From Diplocloster agilis (GTDB lineage Bacteria; Bacillota; Clostridia; Lachnospirales; Lachnospiraceae): a DNA stretch of 64,000 bases. Under the pieces are notes generated by a model. It made no database searches. It saw only the letters and a program-made list of their open reading frames with translations, and had not been told where the DNA came from. Location: NCBI RefSeq assembly GCF_019042275.1, contig NZ_JAHQCW010000024.1, positions 1 to 64,000 on the forward strand. The letters are read 5' to 3'. Both the position numbers and the translations under genes were made by a program. Of the stretch, positions 35,757-44,884 are shown piece after piece (positions within the stretch are counted from its first letter, which is position 1; each line of letters starts with the position of its first letter).

Positions 35757-37319
35757 GTGAAATCGTCGAAAATAATTCTGGATCGATCTTATGTAGTTGG
35801 CAAAATTGACAACCGGCTTTTCGGCTCATTTGTGGAGCATCTGGGGCGCTGCGTCTATGAAGGGCTGTATGAGCCGTCGCACCCCCTGGCAGACGAACTG
35901 GGATTCCGAAAAGATGTGCTGGACATGGTCCGGGATCTGGGCATATCCCTGATCCGTTATCCCGGAGGCAATTTCGTATCAGGTTTTCACTGGGAAGACT
36001 CGGTAGGCCCTGTCTCGCAGCGTCCCCGCCGTCTGGATCTGGCCTGGAAGACGACAGAGAGCAATGAAGTGGGCCTCCATGAATTTGCCGCCTTTTGTAA
36101 AAAAGCCGGCGCGTCGCTTATGTATTCGGTTAATCTGGGCACCCGCGGAGCCGACGACGCCAGGAATGTGGTGGAGTACGCGAATCATGCCGGCGGAACT
36201 TACTGGTCCGACCTGCGTATCAAAAACGGCGCCGAGAAACCCTTCGGCATCCCGCTGTGGTGCCTGGGCAATGAGATGGACGCCGCCTGGCAGACGGGGC
36301 AGAAGAGCGCTCAGGAATACGGCCGCCTGGCCAGAGAATCCGCCAAAGTCATGAAGCTGGTTGACCCCGGTATCGAGCTGGTCGTATGCGGTTCCACCGG
36401 TCCTGTGATCGAGACCTTCGGCGACTGGGAGCTGACCGTGCTGGACGAGTGCTACGACTATGTCGATTACGTGTCCCTGCACCGGTATTATGAAAACCCG
36501 GAACATGATACCGCCAGTTTTCTGGCCAACACGCTGGATATGGAGGACTTCATCCACACGGTGGCCTGCATCTGCGACACGGTGAAAGGGAAGAAACACA
36601 GGAAAAAGAAACTGAACCTCTCCTTCGATGAGTGGAACGTATGGTATCACACCAAAGGACAGGACGAAGAGCTGATCGCAGCGGACCGTTGGGGACAGGC
36701 GCTGCCTCTGTTACAGGATGTCTATAACTTTGAAGACGCCCTGGTCGTCGGGCTGATGCTGATCACCCTGTTAAAGCACGCGGACCGGATCAAAATCTCC
36801 TGCCTGGCACAGTTAGTCAACGTCATCGCCCCGATCATGACGGAAAAAGGCGGCGGCACATGGGCCCAGACCATCTTCTATCCCTTCATGCATGTGGCAA
36901 AATACGCAAAGGATACGGATGTCCTGATGACTCTGATCGATACCCCTCTGTACGACTGTAAGAAATATACCTCGGTTCCGTATCTGGACGGGGTTGCCGT
37001 TATGGCCGTTGACGCGCAGACCGGAGCCTGCAGGGAGGTCACTTTGTTCTGTGTCAGCCGGGACCCTGATGAGGAACATACGGTAACGCTGGATCTGCGC
37101 TCCTTCGGTTCCCTGTCCCTTAAGGAACATATCCTGCTGCATCATGATAATGTAAACGCCTGCAATACGCAGTCCGATCCGTTTCGTGTAGCACCCGCGC
37201 CCGGCCCGGGAGGAACTGTGGAAGACCAGACCGCGGTTCTTCGCGTCCCCGCTTTGAGCTGGAATGTTTTCCGGTTTACCGCGTGCGAACAAGAATTCGA
37301 ACAGAAACCAGATAAGTAA
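35757..37319 (+). CDS. GH51 alpha-L-arabinofuranosidase
   Basis: A 520-residue intracellular enzyme without signal peptide. It has the (beta/alpha)8 barrel of GH51 with acid/base Glu173 in CLGNEMDAAW and nucleophile Glu292 in LSFDEWNVWY, very close to the 175/294 pair of characterised GH51 enzymes. A C-terminal beta-sandwich follows from about residue 390. It releases terminal alpha-L-arabinofuranose from arabino-oligosaccharides. Start is GTG at 35757 behind AAGGAG; upstream in-frame codons would run through the operator region. Transcribed together with the GH29 gene downstream. Confidence 0.93.
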   Translation: MKSSKIILDRSYVVGKIDNRLFGSFVEHLGRCVYEGLYEPSHPLADELGFRKDVLDMVRDLGISLIRYPGGNFVSGFHWEDSVGPVSQRPRRLDLAWKTTESNEVGLHEFAAFCKKAGASLMYSVNLGTRGADDARNVVEYANHAGGTYWSDLRIKNGAEKPFGIPLWCLGNEMDAAWQTGQKSAQEYGRLARESAKVMKLVDPGIELVVCGSTGPVIETFGDWELTVLDECYDYVDYVSLHRYYENPEHDTASFLANTLDMEDFIHTVACICDTVKGKKHRKKKLNLSFDEWNVWYHTKGQDEELIAADRWGQALPLLQDVYNFEDALVVGLMLITLLKHADRIKISCLAQLVNVIAPIMTEKGGGTWAQTIFYPFMHVAKYAKDTDVLMTLIDTPLYDCKKYTSVPYLDGVAVMAVDAQTGACREVTLFCVSRDPDEEHTVTLDLRSFGSLSLKEHILLHHDNVNACNTQSDPFRVAPAPGPGGTVEDQTAVLRVPALSWNVFRFTACEQEFEQKPDK

Positions 37320-37449
37320 AGCCGGAACGCTCTGCCCGCAGCAGGCCCCGTACGCGGTATCTTCCTTACTGCCGCTGTGCGATCCACGCGAAGCCTGTTA
37401 AGCAACATGTACTATAGACCAACGTATTCGATTGAAAGGAGAATTACTC

Positions 37450-38772
37450 ATGAAATTTAAACCAGAAATGGATTCCATCCGCACCCACACCGTACCTCAA
37501 TGGTACGATGACTGCAAGCTGGGTATCTTCATCCACTGGGGCCTCTACTCCGTTCCCGCCTGGGCATATCCTTCCGGGAAACTCGGCACCATCCCCTTTG
37601 ACGAGCGGTGGTTTGCCTATAACCCCTACGCAGAATGGTACTGCAACTCCGTGCGCGCCGGATTCGGCCCCACTTACGAGCATCATGTAAAAACCTACGG
37701 CGCAGATTTCGATTATGAATCCTTTACCGATCTGTGGAAAGCCGAGCGCTGGGATCCGGCACAATGGGCGGAGCTGTTCAAGAAATCCGGAGCCCGCTAT
37801 GTGATCCCCACCACGAAGCACCACGACGGCTTCTGCCTTTGGAACACCAAGTATACGGATTACAACTCTTATCAAAAGGGCCCCGGCCGCGATCTCATGA
37901 AAGAGCTGTGCGACGCGGTACGCTCCGAAGGTATGCGCTTCGGCGTCTACTACTCCGGCATGTTAAACTGGCACGTCACCCACAATGCCATGATGAGTGA
38001 CTATGAAGTACATCATCCGAACAATATCACGAACGGATACGCCGACTTTGCCTATAACCAGATGATGGAGCTGGTGGACACCTTCGAACCTTCCGTGCTG
38101 TGGAACGATCTGGACTGGCCGCTTAAGGGGCTTGATGATCTCCCCTATCTCTTCGCCCACTATTACAATACCGTTCCCGAAGGTGTGGTAAATGACCGCT
38201 GGCACGATGTCTGGTTTGATTACAAAACCAAAGAGTACCACCGGGGCGACAAGTTCCTGGAGCAGAAATGGGAATGCTGCCAAGGCATGGGCTTATCCTT
38301 CGGATACAACCAGGTCGAAACCGACGAACACTATGTAAGCCACAACGAACTGATCACCCTGCTGATCGACACCGTGGCCTACAACGGCAATCTCCTGATC
38401 AATGTAGGCCCGAAGGCAGACGGAACCATTCCCGAAGAACAGGAAAGCCGTCTTCTCTATCTCGGAAAATGGATGGAGGTCAACAGCCCCGCCATCTATT
38501 CCACGAAGCCCTTCAGCCGGCAAAAAGAAGAGCTGGAAACCGGAGAAGTTGTCTACTACACGCAGAATGACTCTTCCATCTTCCTGCTGGTCACGAATCC
38601 GAAAGCCGGAAACAGCACGCTGCGCATTCCGGAACCGGCATTTTCCTGCGATTTCCGCAAAACACTGGGTAACTTTGGCGCAAATGTAGCCATCTCAGAA
38701 GGAAACCTGGTAATCGACCTGCTGGATATCCCCGCCGACTCCGCCCCCGTTGTGCTGGAATTCACCAAATAG
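37450..38772 (+). CDS. GH29 alpha-L-fucosidase
   Basis: A 440-residue enzyme of GH29, cytoplasmic. The barrel begins QWYDDCKLGIFIHWGLYSVPAW and contains TTKHHDGFCLW, both signature segments of alpha-L-fucosidases. The nucleophile is Asp220 in SVLWNDLDWP; relatives have Asp-Met/Ile-Gly-Trp here, so the second Asp is a small deviation. A short C-terminal beta-domain follows. It would remove alpha-L-fucose from imported fuco-oligosaccharides. The ATG at 37450 follows AAAGGAG. The gene ends three bases before a truncated inverted-repeat element. Confidence 0.92.
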   Translation: MKFKPEMDSIRTHTVPQWYDDCKLGIFIHWGLYSVPAWAYPSGKLGTIPFDERWFAYNPYAEWYCNSVRAGFGPTYEHHVKTYGADFDYESFTDLWKAERWDPAQWAELFKKSGARYVIPTTKHHDGFCLWNTKYTDYNSYQKGPGRDLMKELCDAVRSEGMRFGVYYSGMLNWHVTHNAMMSDYEVHHPNNITNGYADFAYNQMMELVDTFEPSVLWNDLDWPLKGLDDLPYLFAHYYNTVPEGVVNDRWHDVWFDYKTKEYHRGDKFLEQKWECCQGMGLSFGYNQVETDEHYVSHNELITLLIDTVAYNGNLLINVGPKADGTIPEEQESRLLYLGKWMEVNSPAIYSTKPFSRQKEELETGEVVYYTQNDSSIFLLVTNPKAGNSTLRIPEPAFSCDFRKTLGNFGANVAISEGNLVIDLLDIPADSAPVVLEFTK

Positions 38773-38775
38773 CCA

Positions 38776-38924
38776 GAGAGGGGACTGGCACATTCCGTCA
38801 GAAGAGGTGGCCGGTAAGATACTTATGGCGGAAGGGGCCTGTCCCCGGACGCCGGCATAAGCGGATAAGTTTCCCCTCCAAGACAGGTAAGCGCGTCACA
38901 GCGCTCGCCTGCCCGGAAGGGCCT
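38776..38924 (+). repeat. Half copy of the GGGGACTGGC element, copy 2
   Basis: Bases 38776 to about 38853 match the left arm of copy 3 at 40162 almost base for base (gagaggggactggcacattc, then gtggccggtaagatacttat and the inner ggggcctgtccccgg). The right arm is missing: instead of the mirror sequence a short unrelated GC-rich stretch leads to the stop of the convergent ORF6N gene. The element fills the gap between two convergent stops. The loss of one arm suggests a deletion or recombination with copy 3. Confidence 0.8.
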
Positions 38925-39896
38925 TTACCCCGTTTCCTCCGCCTCCAATTCCAATCTCCGTGTTATATCTCTGATTATCGTATTGTCTTCCAACAAATTA
39001 ATGGCAAAGCATTTTTTACCCGCATCTTTTAAGGAAGCGCCTATATGGTACGCGCGCGTTTCATCGACTATCATAAACCGATCATGAAAGGTTCTCGTAT
39101 ACTTAACCTCCAAACTCGGATATTGGGAATTAAAATTTTCAATATCTTTACCAGTCAGTTTCGTACGTTTCATCGTATAAACAAAAACTGATACATTCTG
39201 CTTCTTTTTAGACAATATATTTAATGTATTGATATCTACATAATTGTCCACTAAAACCAGAGTCTTTTCTGCGCTGCTTACCAAGTCCGCCAAAAGGCTG
39301 AACGCATCATATATTTGGCCCTCAAAAAACACTCTTTGTGTTACTTCCGCATGATCCGCAATAAAATCTAAAATCTGTTCAATCTGTTTGTCCGTCCTGC
39401 GCTGATAATCCATCTGACACAGTTCTAATCTATTTATTTTATCAAGCATCCATGTACTACTTACCATATATCTGCGGATCTCAACGAACGTTTCCATTAT
39501 ACGTATGCTTACCTGAATCGCCGTGGGACTTTTCAGCACGGCGGATAGCATGGCGATTCCCTGTTCTGTAAATACATAGGGCAAAGTTCTTCGTCCGCCG
39601 TAATTATCTGCTCCATTGTCTGAACTTGAAATCACAAATTGTGATTTCAAGTCTTCATATTCCCTGCTTGTAATCTGGAACCGAAAGCTCTCCGGAAACC
39701 GGCTGATGTTTCTTTTTACCGCCTGATTAAGGACCCTCGTTTCCACTTGATATAACTTAGCTAAATCACAATCCATCATGACCTGTTGATCACGAATAAC
39801 ATAAACCAAATTCTGTATTGTACTTTGATTCATGTTTTTAAGATTATTGATACTATTTTCCTTTTCCGTGTTTAAATGATTGCGGGGTTCGTCCAT
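38925..39896 (-). CDS. ORF6N-domain protein with PLD-like C-terminus
   Basis: A 323-residue protein. Residues about 25-140 are an ORF6N domain, a DNA-binding module of phages and bacteria (VYVIRDQQVMMDCDLAKLYQVETRVLNQAVKRN; PYVFTEQGIAMLSAVL). A coiled linker follows. The C-terminal part has a phospholipase-D-like look: TLVLVDNYVD, then FHDRFMIVDETRAYHIGASLKDAGKKCF, an HxD motif close to that of PLD-type nucleases, in a single copy. It starts with ATG at 39896 behind GGAGG. The flanking inverted repeats of the same family on both sides suggest it arrived or moved as a unit. Similar solitary ORF6N proteins are common in gut bacteria; the function is unknown. Confidence 0.82.
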   Translation of the reverse strand: MDEPRNHLNTEKENSINNLKNMNQSTIQNLVYVIRDQQVMMDCDLAKLYQVETRVLNQAVKRNISRFPESFRFQITSREYEDLKSQFVISSSDNGADNYGGRRTLPYVFTEQGIAMLSAVLKSPTAIQVSIRIMETFVEIRRYMVSSTWMLDKINRLELCQMDYQRRTDKQIEQILDFIADHAEVTQRVFFEGQIYDAFSLLADLVSSAEKTLVLVDNYVDINTLNILSKKKQNVSVFVYTMKRTKLTGKDIENFNSQYPSLEVKYTRTFHDRFMIVDETRAYHIGASLKDAGKKCFAINLLEDNTIIRDITRRLELEAEETG

Positions 39897-40161
39897 AAAA
39901 ATCCTCCATACATAACCGCTTAATCTTTTGTTCATTTAAAATTACTAATATGTTTGAGACCTCCGGGAGAAATTCCCGATAAGATATTGGATAGAATTAT
40001 TCCTTAAATATGAGCACTTAGTGCGTATATAGGTACTAACATGTGATGCCGGAAAATAGTCAGCATGTTTTTTTCAAGTGCTGCTATTTTTAGATAATGA
40101 TATTGTAATTGAATTAAAAAGAGATTACAAGTATTTTTGAACCTAATTTGCCAGCTCTTAT

Positions 40162-40405
40162 GAGAGGGGGCTGGCACATTCCGTCAGAAGGGGTGGCCGG
40201 TAAGATACTTATGGCGGAAGGGGCCTGTCCCCGGATACCGGCTCTAAAGGAAAAACTTCTCCCTCGGTGAGACAAGTACGCTACCGCACTCGGCTTCCCG
40301 GAAGGCGAAGCTTTTCTATTTATGCCGGCTTCCGGGGACAGGCCCCTTTCGCCATTTGTTTCATACCGGCCAACTCTTCTGACGGAATGTGCCAGTCCCC
40401 TCTCT
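40162..40405. repeat. Long inverted repeat, GGGGACTGGC family, copy 3
   Basis: A full element of about 244 bases whose ends are gagaggg-g/a-ctggcacattccgtcagaag and its mirror. Inner mirrored segments are ggcctgtccccgg and ccggggacaggcc. The middle, about 40245-40330, is a different sequence with its own short stems. It ends exactly at the stop of the radical SAM gene (40404-40406), so it directly follows that gene. Between it and the ORF6N start (39897-40161, about 265 bases) I see only AT-rich sequence and a small cgggagaaattcccg stem, no gene. Confidence 0.85.
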
Positions 40406-41510
40406 ACCGGGCAGATGCCAATTGTTCCAGGCGTTCGATTACGTAAGGGAAAAACGCTTGGTATGCCCCGCAAAAGCAGTTCAGTCTCAGTTTCTCCTCC
40501 CCGTAATCCCGTTCTCTTCTGCATCCGCCTCTGCACAGGGGATACCATTTGCAGCCTTTACACGCCTCATCTGTCTCCAGTGACGGCTCCAGATATTCTC
40601 TGGCGGTATCGGAATTTCTCATATCCGCGAAACTGTCCGTGTTCACATTTCCGATCCGGTACCGGTCCACCACGTAGAAATCACAGGGATACACATCCCC
40701 GTTGGCTTCTACCACAGTCTGGACACTGCATCTGCCGCACATATTACAGCTCTCCGGCACAAATCCTTTCAGGATTCCGACCCAGTTCTCGAACTGGCGG
40801 ATATACACATATTTGCCGTGGATCAAATCTTCATACCACAGATCAAACAGTTCCTTTAAGGCTTCCCCCAGCTGATCCGCCGAAAGCGAGTACTCTTCCT
40901 TTCCCTTATCCTCTCCCAGTGGGTCCAGACAGGGAATATATTGTTGATACCAGATCTCTTTCTCGGTCAGGAACCGGTAGATCTCTCCGATTTTCGGCGC
41001 GTTGGAACCGTTTAACACCGTCAGCACATTAAACTCGATCCCGTACTTCTTAAGCTTACGTATGGTAGACCAGACCCGCTGGAACGTACTGACGCCGCCC
41101 GGCCCATGGCGGTGCATGTCCTGACAGCTCTTCGGCCCGTCCAGGGATACGCCCACCAAAAACTTGTGTTTCTTCAAAAACGGAAACCATTCCTCCGCCA
41201 GGTCAAACCCATTGGTCTGAATCGCATAGCTGACCGGCAGCCCTTTCTTATTATATTGTTCCACCGCCGACACGAAGTGTTGAAAAAAGGGAAGGCCGGC
41301 CAGTGTCGGCTCCCCGCCCTGAAAGGCAAAGGTACATTGGCCCTCCGCCTCTTCCAGCGCCTTTTTCACCATATTTTCCGCCGTATCCGCTTCCATGTAT
41401 CCATAAGAATATTGTTCCCGTTTCTTTGCCTCATCACAATAAAAGCAATAATCACAGTGCATATTGCAATTAGATGATGCCGGCTTTATCAATAAATATA
41501 AAGGGGGCAT
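40404..41510 (-). CDS. Anaerobic sulfatase-maturating enzyme (radical SAM/SPASM)
   Basis: A 368-residue radical SAM protein. The 4Fe-4S/SAM motif is Cys15-x3-Cys19-x2-Cys22 in SSNCNMHCDYCFYC, at the same positions as in the characterised clostridial anSME. FAFQGGEPTL follows as the SAM-binding GGE motif. The C-terminal SPASM region contains CNMCGRCSVQTVVEANGDVYPCDFYV and CKGCKWYPLCRGGC, ligands for two further clusters. It converts the active-site Cys of type I sulfatases to formylglycine in the cytoplasm without oxygen. Its clients in this window are the two Cys-type sulfatases at 5898 and 7553, some 31 kb away. The ATG at 41510 gives the family length. Confidence 0.93.
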   Translation of the reverse strand: MPPLYLLIKPASSNCNMHCDYCFYCDEAKKREQYSYGYMEADTAENMVKKALEEAEGQCTFAFQGGEPTLAGLPFFQHFVSAVEQYNKKGLPVSYAIQTNGFDLAEEWFPFLKKHKFLVGVSLDGPKSCQDMHRHGPGGVSTFQRVWSTIRKLKKYGIEFNVLTVLNGSNAPKIGEIYRFLTEKEIWYQQYIPCLDPLGEDKGKEEYSLSADQLGEALKELFDLWYEDLIHGKYVYIRQFENWVGILKGFVPESCNMCGRCSVQTVVEANGDVYPCDFYVVDRYRIGNVNTDSFADMRNSDTAREYLEPSLETDEACKGCKWYPLCRGGCRRERDYGEEKLRLNCFCGAYQAFFPYVIERLEQLASAR

Positions 41511-41648
41511 TGTCTCCTCTTCCTTTCTTCCTATCTTCCTCATTTACAGCCAATCTGTTGCCTAAGGCTTATCTCTATGTCTGTCGCAGCTTATTTAACA
41601 TATGTTATATTCTATATCCATCCGCCTGCGCCGTCTTCATTCATCGCT

Positions 41649-42380
41649 CTAAAACTCAAACACTTGTCCCTCCCGTGTAATCTCCACCACCCGGTCACGA
41701 TAAGGCTTCGAGCAATCCAGGGAGAGCAGCCTGGGAATCACGGAGTAATCTCCCCAGAAATGCATGGGAATCGCCTTTCCGGCATCCGCCGTTCTCATAA
41801 ACACATCGAATCCCCAGGAAAACCGGTCCTCCTGCCTTGGATCCAGCGGCAGAAATGCGGCATCAAAACGCCTGCCCTCCAGCTTTTTCATTTCCCGCTT
41901 AAAATTTTCCTCCATGCGGCGCTCATCGTCATCGCTCTCTCCTTCCCAGGACCACCAGTTCAGATCTCCGGCATGATAAATACATCTGTCTCCCATACCG
42001 ACAAGGAAAGCCACGCCCTCATCCGTGGAGGCCAGCGTCTCCACCGTCACTCTAGTATCACCCGGGCCTTGCAGAACCTGTTCCGCATTTTTACCTATAT
42101 AGATTATATGTTCTCTGGCCGCTGCCGGTATGCCCCTGCGTTCCATGTATTTTTCGTTCATTCGGGTATCCGAGGACAATATATAGGTTACATCCGGATA
42201 CTGATCCGACAGCGCGAAGATCTCCTGATTGAAATGATCGTGATGCTTGTGGCTGACAAATACATAAATCGGCTTCCTGCCGTCAAACTCCGGGATCGTC
42301 CCCTGATAATAGTCAAATATCAATACGGCCTCCTCCAGCTCCGCAGAGAAACCGCTGTGACCGATGTAGGTTATCTTCAT
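41649..42380 (-). CDS. Metallo-beta-lactamase-fold hydrolase
   Basis: A 243-residue cytoplasmic protein beginning MKITYIGHSGFSAELEEAVLIFDYYQG, with the metal motif His44-x-His46-x-Asp48-His49 in SHKHHDHF and later histidines in IYHAGDLNWW and IPMHFWGDY. It belongs to the UlaG-like/beta-lactamase_2 group of small MBL hydrolases, often with unknown substrate. Two in-frame ATGs exist; the one at 42380 is nine bases beyond GGGGAGG. It is transcribed toward the anSME gene but 138 bases away, so joint function is uncertain. Confidence 0.85.
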   Translation of the reverse strand: MKITYIGHSGFSAELEEAVLIFDYYQGTIPEFDGRKPIYVFVSHKHHDHFNQEIFALSDQYPDVTYILSSDTRMNEKYMERRGIPAAAREHIIYIGKNAEQVLQGPGDTRVTVETLASTDEGVAFLVGMGDRCIYHAGDLNWWSWEGESDDDERRMEENFKREMKKLEGRRFDAAFLPLDPRQEDRFSWGFDVFMRTADAGKAIPMHFWGDYSVIPRLLSLDCSKPYRDRVVEITREGQVFEF

Positions 42381-42482
42381 TGCGCTCATCCTCCCCTTTT
42401 CGCAGTCGTTTTCTACGCTTCATTGTATCATGAGCCGCATCATTTTTCCACATTCGTTAAGAACACCGGAATTGTTAATTAT

Positions 42483-42534
42483 TTGACATCCTCCTCCAAC
42501 CCAGATACAATCATAGTAGAAGAATATTCGTTCT
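42483..42534 (+). promoter_or_regulatory. Promoter of the flavoprotein-aconitase X operon
   Basis: TTGACA (42483-42488) and TACAAT (42506-42511) with a 17-base spacer form a near-consensus promoter. A small palindrome AGAA-tattcg-TTCT (42521-42534) lies over the expected first bases of the transcript and may be an operator. The ribosome site AAGGAGG follows and the ATG is at 42557. Confidence 0.72.
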
Positions 42535-42556
42535 CTAGAGAAGGAGGAATTCCCCC

Positions 42557-44824
42557 ATGAAAACAGATGCTCTCGTACAGCGCCTGGTAGACAGCTACGG
42601 CAGCTGGGTCACCGACGACTCCGCGGTCCGCGCGGGCTGTGCCAGAATGACGCAGAATCTCTACCCTTACACCTCGATGTTTTCCCCGATCCGGATCAAC
42701 CGCATGACCGTTAAGAACCGGCTGGTTATGGCTCCCATGGGAAATATCGATATGTGCGAGGAGACCGGCAGGCCCAACGACAAAATGCTCCAATACTTTT
42801 TTGCCCGGGCCAAAGGCGGAACCGGCCTGCTCACCACCGGCCTGGTTCCCATCAGCCACGGCATTGACCATTCCATCACCGAGCTTGGCAAGCTGACCTA
42901 TTTTCCCCGAATCGACCGGAGCCGAACCGTGTTCGCGGGCTGGCGGGATCTGGCGGAAGGCATCCATGTCTACGGCGCCAAAATCTTCGTGCAGCTGACT
43001 GCCGGGCTGGGGCGGGTGGGCAATCCCCAGTGTCTGATCAATGAATTGAAATTCCCGGTCAGCGCATCCTTCAATCCCAATTTTTACATGTCGCAAATCC
43101 CCTGCATGCGCCTGTCCGGACACAAAATCAAGAAAATCGTCAAGAACACAGGCCAGGCCGCCGCGGACGCCAAAGCCGCCGGACTGGACGGCGTCTATCT
43201 GCACGGACACGAAGGCTACCTCATGGAACAGCTTACCAATCCCGCGTTTAACCACCGGAAGCTGGGGCATTTCGCGGACTGGCAGGCGTTCGGCCTGGAC
43301 TCCGTCAGGGAGATCCGCAAAAGGGTTGGCGACGACTATCCGATCATGTACCGGATCGATCTGTCCCTGGCCCTGAATGAAACCTACGGGGACACCATGG
43401 AGAGAAATCCGTTAAAGAAATTCAAAAACGGACGGACCGTGGAAATGACTTTGGACTACATGAAACATCTGGTGGAAGCCGGCGTGGATATTTTTGATGT
43501 GGATCTGGGCTGTTATGACAACTGGTGGCTGCCTCATCCCCCCGCCGGAATGCCTGCGGGCTGTTTCCTTGATGTAGCCCGGACCGTCAAACAATATTTC
43601 TCAGAACATGACATTGTATCAAACGCGGGAGTTCCGGTTCCGGTAGTCGCCGTTGGCAAACTTGGCTACCCGGATCTGGCGGAACAGGCGCTGCGCGATG
43701 AAAAATGCGATATGGTCATGCTGGGCCGCCCTCTTCTGGCCGACCCGGACTGGCCCCGCAAAGCTTATTCCGGCCATGTGGAAGATATTACCCCCTGCAT
43801 CGGCTGTCAGGAGGGCTGCATCAATGAATTCGTGGACGGCGGCCATCCCCAGTGCGCGGTCAATGCCCGGACTTCCTTCGAACATCTCCTGCCGGAGGTC
43901 CCTCCCGCGCCTGCAAAGCCGAAGAAGATCGCTGTCGTCGGCGGAGGGCCGGCCGGTATCCTCTTCGCGACCACTGCCGCCGGCCGTGGACACCAGGTGA
44001 CCCTGTTCGAAAAAGAGGACCGGCTGGGCGGCAAGCTGATCCCCGGATCTGTTCCAAAAATCAAATTCGACCTGGATAACTACCGCCTCTATCTGGAACG
44101 CCAGGCCATCAAGGCGGCATCCGAAGGTAACCTGACCCTGTGCCTGAATACCGAGGCCAGCCCCGAACAGCTGCGGCAGGAACAATATGACAGCATCATC
44201 TTTGCCACCGGCACCAAACCCTCCGCTCTGCCGGTTCCCGGCATCGACGCAGCGCCCACGGTGGAGGCCTCCGATCTTCTCTGCCATCCCGAGAAGCTTG
44301 GCAATTCCATGAAAATCCTTGTGGTCGGCGGCGGTGTGGTGGGCTGCGAAACCGCATATTGGCTGAGTTATGAGCACAACTGCGAGGTTACCGTAGTCGA
44401 GATGACCAGCTACTTCATGGACGGCACCTGTACCGCCAACCGCGGTCATCTGATCCATTATATGAAGCAGGCGGGCGTCACCTTATTAAACTGCTGTAAG
44501 GTCGTATCTTTCCACGGTAACGAGGTGACGGTAGAGCAAAATATTTCCAAGGGGGTACCCGATCCCTACATAACCTGGCAGCCCATCCTGCCGAAAAACA
44601 TAGAAAATCCCCTGGCGCCCAAGCTTGGCACCGAAACCACTTCGAAGGTTCTGAAGGCCGATCTGATCGTACTGGCTGCCGGCGGCCGCGAGGACGCTTC
44701 CCTGTTCCTGGAAGCTCAGAGAAACCATATTGCCCCGGAGCTCTACCAGATCGGGGACAGTTTTGCTCCCGGCAAGGTTCTGGAGGCTGTCAGAGCCGCC
44801 TATACCCTGGGCAGCAAAATTTAA
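42557..44824 (+). CDS. Old Yellow Enzyme-type FMN/FAD/4Fe-4S oxidoreductase
   Basis: A 755-residue enzyme with the two-part architecture of 2,4-dienoyl-CoA reductase, trimethylamine dehydrogenase and BaiCD/BaiH: an N-terminal FMN barrel (LFSPIRINRMTVKNRLVMAPMGN through GRPLLADP), four Cys for a 4Fe-4S cluster (Cys414, 417, 421 and 433), then two Rossmann domains for FAD (IAVVGGGPAGILFATTAAGRGHQVTLFEKEDRLGG) and NAD(P)H (ILVVGGGVVGCETA). It transfers electrons from NAD(P)H to an activated double bond of an unknown substrate. About 35 residues precede the normal barrel start. It heads an operon with both aconitase X subunits, so its substrate may be an enoate made by dehydration of a hydroxy acid. 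Confidence 0.92.
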   Translation: MKTDALVQRLVDSYGSWVTDDSAVRAGCARMTQNLYPYTSMFSPIRINRMTVKNRLVMAPMGNIDMCEETGRPNDKMLQYFFARAKGGTGLLTTGLVPISHGIDHSITELGKLTYFPRIDRSRTVFAGWRDLAEGIHVYGAKIFVQLTAGLGRVGNPQCLINELKFPVSASFNPNFYMSQIPCMRLSGHKIKKIVKNTGQAAADAKAAGLDGVYLHGHEGYLMEQLTNPAFNHRKLGHFADWQAFGLDSVREIRKRVGDDYPIMYRIDLSLALNETYGDTMERNPLKKFKNGRTVEMTLDYMKHLVEAGVDIFDVDLGCYDNWWLPHPPAGMPAGCFLDVARTVKQYFSEHDIVSNAGVPVPVVAVGKLGYPDLAEQALRDEKCDMVMLGRPLLADPDWPRKAYSGHVEDITPCIGCQEGCINEFVDGGHPQCAVNARTSFEHLLPEVPPAPAKPKKIAVVGGGPAGILFATTAAGRGHQVTLFEKEDRLGGKLIPGSVPKIKFDLDNYRLYLERQAIKAASEGNLTLCLNTEASPEQLRQEQYDSIIFATGTKPSALPVPGIDAAPTVEASDLLCHPEKLGNSMKILVVGGGVVGCETAYWLSYEHNCEVTVVEMTSYFMDGTCTANRGHLIHYMKQAGVTLLNCCKVVSFHGNEVTVEQNISKGVPDPYITWQPILPKNIENPLAPKLGTETTSKVLKADLIVLAAGGREDASLFLEAQRNHIAPELYQIGDSFAPGKVLEAVRAAYTLGSKI

Positions 44825-44884
44825 AGGGGGCTTATTTATTCCACAGGCGCACTTTCCCGTGGAAATCAAGAAAGGAGAATGCTC

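Noticed and set aside
42521-42534. SOS/LexA box before the flavoprotein gene
   Set aside because: The palindrome AGAA-N6-TTCT does not match the CGAAC-N4-GTTCG-like box of Firmicutes.
41577-42560. Open frame of 327 codons on the plus strand opposite the MBL hydrolase
   Set aside because: It is antisense to a gene with clear motifs, has no ribosome site and shows no family resemblance.
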